Of a stretch of 64,000 nt of DNA, positions 61,049-64,000 are shown piece after piece. Origin of the DNA: Gemmatimonadota bacterium (GTDB lineage Bacteria; Gemmatimonadota; Gemmatimonadetes; Longimicrobiales; Gaopeijiaceae); the NCBI GenBank assembly GCA_022823145.1, contig JAJDXS010000023.1, forward strand, positions 124,001 to 188,000. The letters are read 5' to 3'. A program made the position numbers and the translations under genes. The notes beneath the pieces are model-generated. The model ran no database searches. It saw only the letters and a program-made list of their open reading frames with translations, and was not told where the DNA came from. How positions within the stretch are numbered: the first letter of the stretch is position 1; each line of letters starts with the position of its first letter.

Positions 61049-63910
61049 TCAGTTTCCGTCCAGGATCGCCTCGTACACGATCGGCCTCAGCACGCGGTCG
61101 AGCGGCGCCGCGCCGAAGGGCTGCAGCTGCGTCCACGCCATGGCGACGATCTCCTCGCGGGGATCGATCCAGAAGTAGGTATTCGCGATCCCGGACCACC
61201 AGTAGGCGCCCCCGTCCTCACCGGCCGGAACCGCGAAACCCAGCCCGAATCCCGCGCCGGCCAGCCCGGGCATGATGGGAATCATCTCGTCGGGGAGGTG
61301 GTTGCGGGTCATCAGACGCACGGTCTCAGGCTCCAGCAGCCGCACGCCGTCCAGTTCGCCCTCGTTGAGCAGCATCTGGGAGAAACGCAGGTAGTCCGAT
61401 GCGGTCGACGCGAGACCCCCACCACCGGAGAGCCAGGTCGGAGGGCGGGTGTAGGGGTCGTCGCCGGGCGGACTGGTGGGGCCGAGGCCGTCGCGGGTGC
61501 GCCGGTACATTGCCGCGAAGCGGTCGACCTTGTCGGCGGGCACCTGGAACCCGGTGTCATCCATCCCCAGGGGCTCGAAGATGCGCTCCCGGAAGAAGGT
61601 GTCGAGCGACCGGCCCGATGCGACCTCGACAACGCGCCCGAGAACGTCTGTCGAGAAACTGTAGTTCCAGCGCGCGCCCGGATCGTCGATCAGCGGGAGC
61701 GACGCCAGGGTCGCGACGCGCTTCTCCAGGTCGTTGCCCGTCCCCATCGACAGCGAGGCCATCGCCCGGTTGTACATCGAGTCCACGGGGCTGTCGCCGA
61801 AGAAGCCGTAGGTCAGCCCCGACGTGTGCGAAAGCAGATCGCGAATCAGAATCGGCCGGCTCGGCGCGCGCGTTGCCCCATCGTCGTAGACCTGGACGTC
61901 GGCGAAGTCCGGAATCACGCTGCCCAGTTCGTCGTCCAGCGACAGCCGCCCCTCCTCGACGAGCATCATTGCCGCGACGCTGGTGACCGGTTTGGTCATC
62001 GAGTAGATGCGGAAGATATCGTCGGGTTCGAGGGGGTCCTGAGAGCGGACGCGCCAGCCCTGCGCGTCCCAGTGCACGATCTCGCCGTGTCGCGCGACCA
62101 GCGTCATGATGCCCGCCGTGGCGTCCCGGTCCAGCAGCTGTTGCATGGCCGGCGCGATCGCCCCCAGCCCGTCGCTGGACATCCCCACCTCCTCGGGCGC
62201 GGCGGTGGTCCAGTCCTGGTCCCCCGGGCCGGCGGCTCCCTCCAGCGCGAATGTCCAGACCCTGGGTGAGCCCCCGCCGGCGGTCAGCCCGGCCGCGACG
62301 GACAGGTACTGGCGCCCGTCGACCGCGTACGTCACGGGCGAGCCCGCCTCCCGGCCCACCTCCGCGGACCACAGCTCCTCGCCGGTGCGGGCGTCGAGCG
62401 CCGCCAGGCGGGTTCCGGTCCCCCAGAAGACCAGGTCGCCGCCGGTGGACACCGTGCCACCGTGTCCGCCCTCCGCCACGACTCGCCAGACCTCGCGATT
62501 CTCGGCCGGATCCCACGCCAGCAGCAGGTTGGGCGGCCCGTTCAGCCCGGGCCGGGACGGGCGCTGGCCGGTGTTCTCGCGGACCGTGCCGGTGTTCCAG
62601 ATGCCCTGCCGGTAGTCGAAGGTGGGCGACTTCTCGTAGTAGTAGTTGTTGTTGGTCGCGGGGATGTAGACGAGGCCCGCGCCCGGGTTCCACGACATGG
62701 TGTGCCAGTTGTGCGCTCCGCTCGGTCCCGGGGCCAGGTAAACCGGCTCCCCGGTCATCCCGTAGCGCGCCTCGGGGGTCTCGACGGGCCGCCCTGACTC
62801 CGGATCGACGTGAGTCGCCCAGGTGAGGTCGTCGGCGAAGGCCTCGGCAGAGAGGAGTTCACCGGTGATCCGATCCACCACGTAGAAGAACCCGTTCTTG
62901 GGCGCCTGCACGATGACCTCGCGGTCGCGCCCGTCGATCTCGAGGTCGAGCAGCATGAGGGGCTGCGTCGCCGTGTAGTCCCAGTCGTCGCCGGGCGTGG
63001 TCTGGTAGTGCCAGCGGATGGCGCCGTCGGCCGGGTCCAGGGCCAGGATGGCCGAGAGGTACAGGTTGTCGCCGCCGCCCGGACTGCGGTTGTCCCGATT
63101 CCAGGGCGACCCGTTTCCGGTGCCGATGTAGATCAGGTCCGCGTCCGGGTCCACTGCCATCGCGTCCCACACCGTTCCGCCGCCGCCCGCGATCCACCAC
63201 TCGCCGGTCCAGGTTTCGGCGGCCGCTCGCATGGACTCGCTCTCGAACCCGTCGGCGGGGTTGCCGGGAACCGTGTAGGTGCGCCACCGCTGCCCGCCCG
63301 TCTCGACATCGTAGGCGGTCACGTACCCGCGCACGCCGTACTCGGCGCCGCCGTTCCCGATGACTACGGCATCGCCGACGACGCGCGGCGCTCCGGTGAT
63401 GGTGTAGTCGGATCCGGGCACGGTGGTGTGCGTCGTCCAGCGCACCGAGCCGTCCGCGCGGTCGAGCGCCACGAGCCGGCCGTCCAGAAGGCCCACGATG
63501 ATCTTGTCCCCGTGCAGCGCGACGCCGCGGTTCACATCACCGCAGCAGGCTCGCGGGCCGCCGTTCTCGTCGGTGGGGATCGCCGGGTCCCAGCGCCAGA
63601 TCTCGTCGCCGGTGACGGCGTCCAGCGCGAAGACGAAGCTGAGCGTGCCGGTCCCGTAGAGGACGCCGTCCACGACCAGGGGGGTGGTCTCGAGCCGCGC
63701 GCCGGTCTTGGGAATCTCCCAGTTCCAGGCGACTTCGAGCCTGTCCACGTTTCCCGTGTTGATCTGGTCGAGCGGACTGTAGCGGGTCTCGGCGGCGTCG
63801 CGGCCGTGCATCGGCCAGTCGGAATCCTGGGCGGCGGCGGGAAGCCCGACGGCACCTGCGGCGAGCGCAAGGGCGAGCAGGGTGCCGCAGGGTTCGGGTT
63901 TCGGCTTCAT
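61049..63910 (-). CDS. Fusion of PQQ-dependent dehydrogenase and class C beta-lactamase-like serine hydrolase
   Basis: 953 aa in a single frame. The signal ends in LPAAAQD. Residues about 30-560 are an eight-bladed quinoprotein dehydrogenase: DWPMHGRDAAETRYSPLDQI, vicinal Cys122-Cys123 (RACCGD), GGGGTVWDAMAVDPDADLIY, GTGNGSPWNRD and the catalytic-type Asp in GDDWDYTATQP (308-316). No cytochrome domain follows. From about 570 a class C beta-lactamase/esterase fold takes over: APEEVGMSSDGL, the nucleophile tetrad SMTK (637-640), DLLSHTSGLTYGF, Tyr750 in NYSFS, SGGGGLASTASDYLRF and WWSGIANTYF (905-907). The two halves are both complete. The physiological substrate is unknown. Confidence 0.9.
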   Translation of the reverse strand: MKPKPEPCGTLLALALAAGAVGLPAAAQDSDWPMHGRDAAETRYSPLDQINTGNVDRLEVAWNWEIPKTGARLETTPLVVDGVLYGTGTLSFVFALDAVTGDEIWRWDPAIPTDENGGPRACCGDVNRGVALHGDKIIVGLLDGRLVALDRADGSVRWTTHTTVPGSDYTITGAPRVVGDAVVIGNGGAEYGVRGYVTAYDVETGGQRWRTYTVPGNPADGFESESMRAAAETWTGEWWIAGGGGTVWDAMAVDPDADLIYIGTGNGSPWNRDNRSPGGGDNLYLSAILALDPADGAIRWHYQTTPGDDWDYTATQPLMLLDLEIDGRDREVIVQAPKNGFFYVVDRITGELLSAEAFADDLTWATHVDPESGRPVETPEARYGMTGEPVYLAPGPSGAHNWHTMSWNPGAGLVYIPATNNNYYYEKSPTFDYRQGIWNTGTVRENTGQRPSRPGLNGPPNLLLAWDPAENREVWRVVAEGGHGGTVSTGGDLVFWGTGTRLAALDARTGEELWSAEVGREAGSPVTYAVDGRQYLSVAAGLTAGGGSPRVWTFALEGAAGPGDQDWTTAAPEEVGMSSDGLGAIAPAMQQLLDRDATAGIMTLVARHGEIVHWDAQGWRVRSQDPLEPDDIFRIYSMTKPVTSVAAMMLVEEGRLSLDDELGSVIPDFADVQVYDDGATRAPSRPILIRDLLSHTSGLTYGFFGDSPVDSMYNRAMASLSMGTGNDLEKRVATLASLPLIDDPGARWNYSFSTDVLGRVVEVASGRSLDTFFRERIFEPLGMDDTGFQVPADKVDRFAAMYRRTRDGLGPTSPPGDDPYTRPPTWLSGGGGLASTASDYLRFSQMLLNEGELDGVRLLEPETVRLMTRNHLPDEMIPIMPGLAGAGFGLGFAVPAGEDGGAYWWSGIANTYFWIDPREEIVAMAWTQLQPFGAAPLDRVLRPIVYEAILDGN

Positions 63911-63966
63911 TCGGGTTTCCGGGTTCGGGGTGGGTCGGCGGCCACGCGTGGGATCACGGATAACAT
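63907..63966 (-). other. Short upstream frame coupled to the fusion gene
   Basis: An ATG at 63966 opens a 19-codon frame whose TGA overlaps the start of the PQQ/beta-lactamase fusion gene (ATGA). The frame is also open upstream to the window edge. It is therefore either a leader peptide or, more probably, the last codons of an upstream gene cut by the window. The AGGACC in front of this ATG equals the leader of the neighbouring metalloprotease gene, so a real start is possible. Confidence 0.35.
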
Positions 63967-64000
63967 GGTCCTGCCGGCCCCCTTTCGCGACCTTGCCGTG

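Noticed and set aside
58732-61275. Plus-strand open frame of about 847 codons opposite the metalloprotease gene
   Set aside because: It mirrors the real gene, with Arg/Gly/Val-rich low-complexity composition and no recognisable domain.
1-64000. tRNA, rRNA, riboswitch or prophage genes
   Set aside because: I saw no cloverleaf or CCA-ended tRNA-like segments, no rRNA, no recognisable riboswitch core and no integrase or phage structural genes. A covariance-model scan would be the decisive check.

Overview
The window is GC-rich, densely coded bacterial DNA with no rRNA, tRNA, CRISPR array, phage gene or transposase that I could see. The gene content suggests a member of the Gemmatimonadota or a close relative, probably heterotrophic and pigmented. 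The evidence is the many secreted amidohydrolases, S9 peptidases, 6-bladed beta-propeller lipoproteins, Ig-like and BNR-repeat secreted proteins, a SusC/SusD pair with short TonB-plug-like lipoproteins, and a carotenoid operon with a CruF-type hydratase next to a B12-type MerR regulator. This assignment is an inference from gene content. Many starts are GTG or TTG, and many genes overlap by 4 nt (ATGA/GTGA/TTGA), so translational coupling is common.

Layout. 1-2928: end of a VOC protein, a D-aminoacylase-like lipoprotein and a GNAT acetyltransferase. 2949-2987: an AT-rich double palindrome. 3008-4060: class I fructose-bisphosphate aldolase. 4167-10201: a large BNR-repeat secreted protein, an Ig/LVIVD protein and a small membrane protein. 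10252-12765: a 2TM protein, a DUF2867-type epimerase and a decayed inverted copy of the 2TM gene. 12786-18092: an esterase-like lipoprotein, a DUF1295 remnant, an unusual M19 dipeptidase-like protein, a DUF1499 fragment and a second D-aminoacylase. 18135-18811: a VapBC-type module. 18831-24165 (minus): carotenoid operon in the order B12-type MerR regulator, CruF hydratase, a fused polyprenyl synthase/phytoene synthase, CrtI desaturase. 24308-28682: sirtuin, NHL lipoprotein, small lipoprotein, nicotinate phosphoribosyltransferase and nicotinamidase (NAD salvage). 28689-29864: propeller lipoprotein. 29962-40140 (minus): a five-gene peptide-use operon of SusC (interrupted by one in-frame TAG), SusD, two S9 peptidases and an amidohydrolase, behind a recognisable promoter. 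40243-43604: TonB-plug-like lipoprotein, polyphosphate kinase and a small lipoprotein. 43642-51519: menF-menD-menB-menA-menE-tyrS, almost entirely overlapping. 51590-52206: hicAB with hicA frameshifted. 52239-58364: propeller protein, acyl-CoA oxidase-like enzyme, purE-purK and greA. 58387-63910: an Ig-domain metalloprotease and a protein fusing a PQQ dehydrogenase to a class C beta-lactamase-like domain.

The most unusual items are four. First, the PQQ dehydrogenase/beta-lactamase-fold fusion. Second, the one-polypeptide polyprenyl synthase plus phytoene synthase in the carotenoid operon. Third, an AT-rich element made of two 18-bp TGT-N12-ACA palindromes exactly 21 bp apart, found at three unrelated places: between convergent genes, inside menE in frame, and upstream of greA. 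Fourth, several genes caught in decay: susC amber codon, hicA 1-nt deletion, the 2TM-gene copy, the DUF1499 tail and the DUF1295 remnant.

There is no stretch over about 300 bases without a gene. The larger gaps (14187-14466, 40027-40242, 57671-57881) hold leaders, a promoter or the repeat element as listed.
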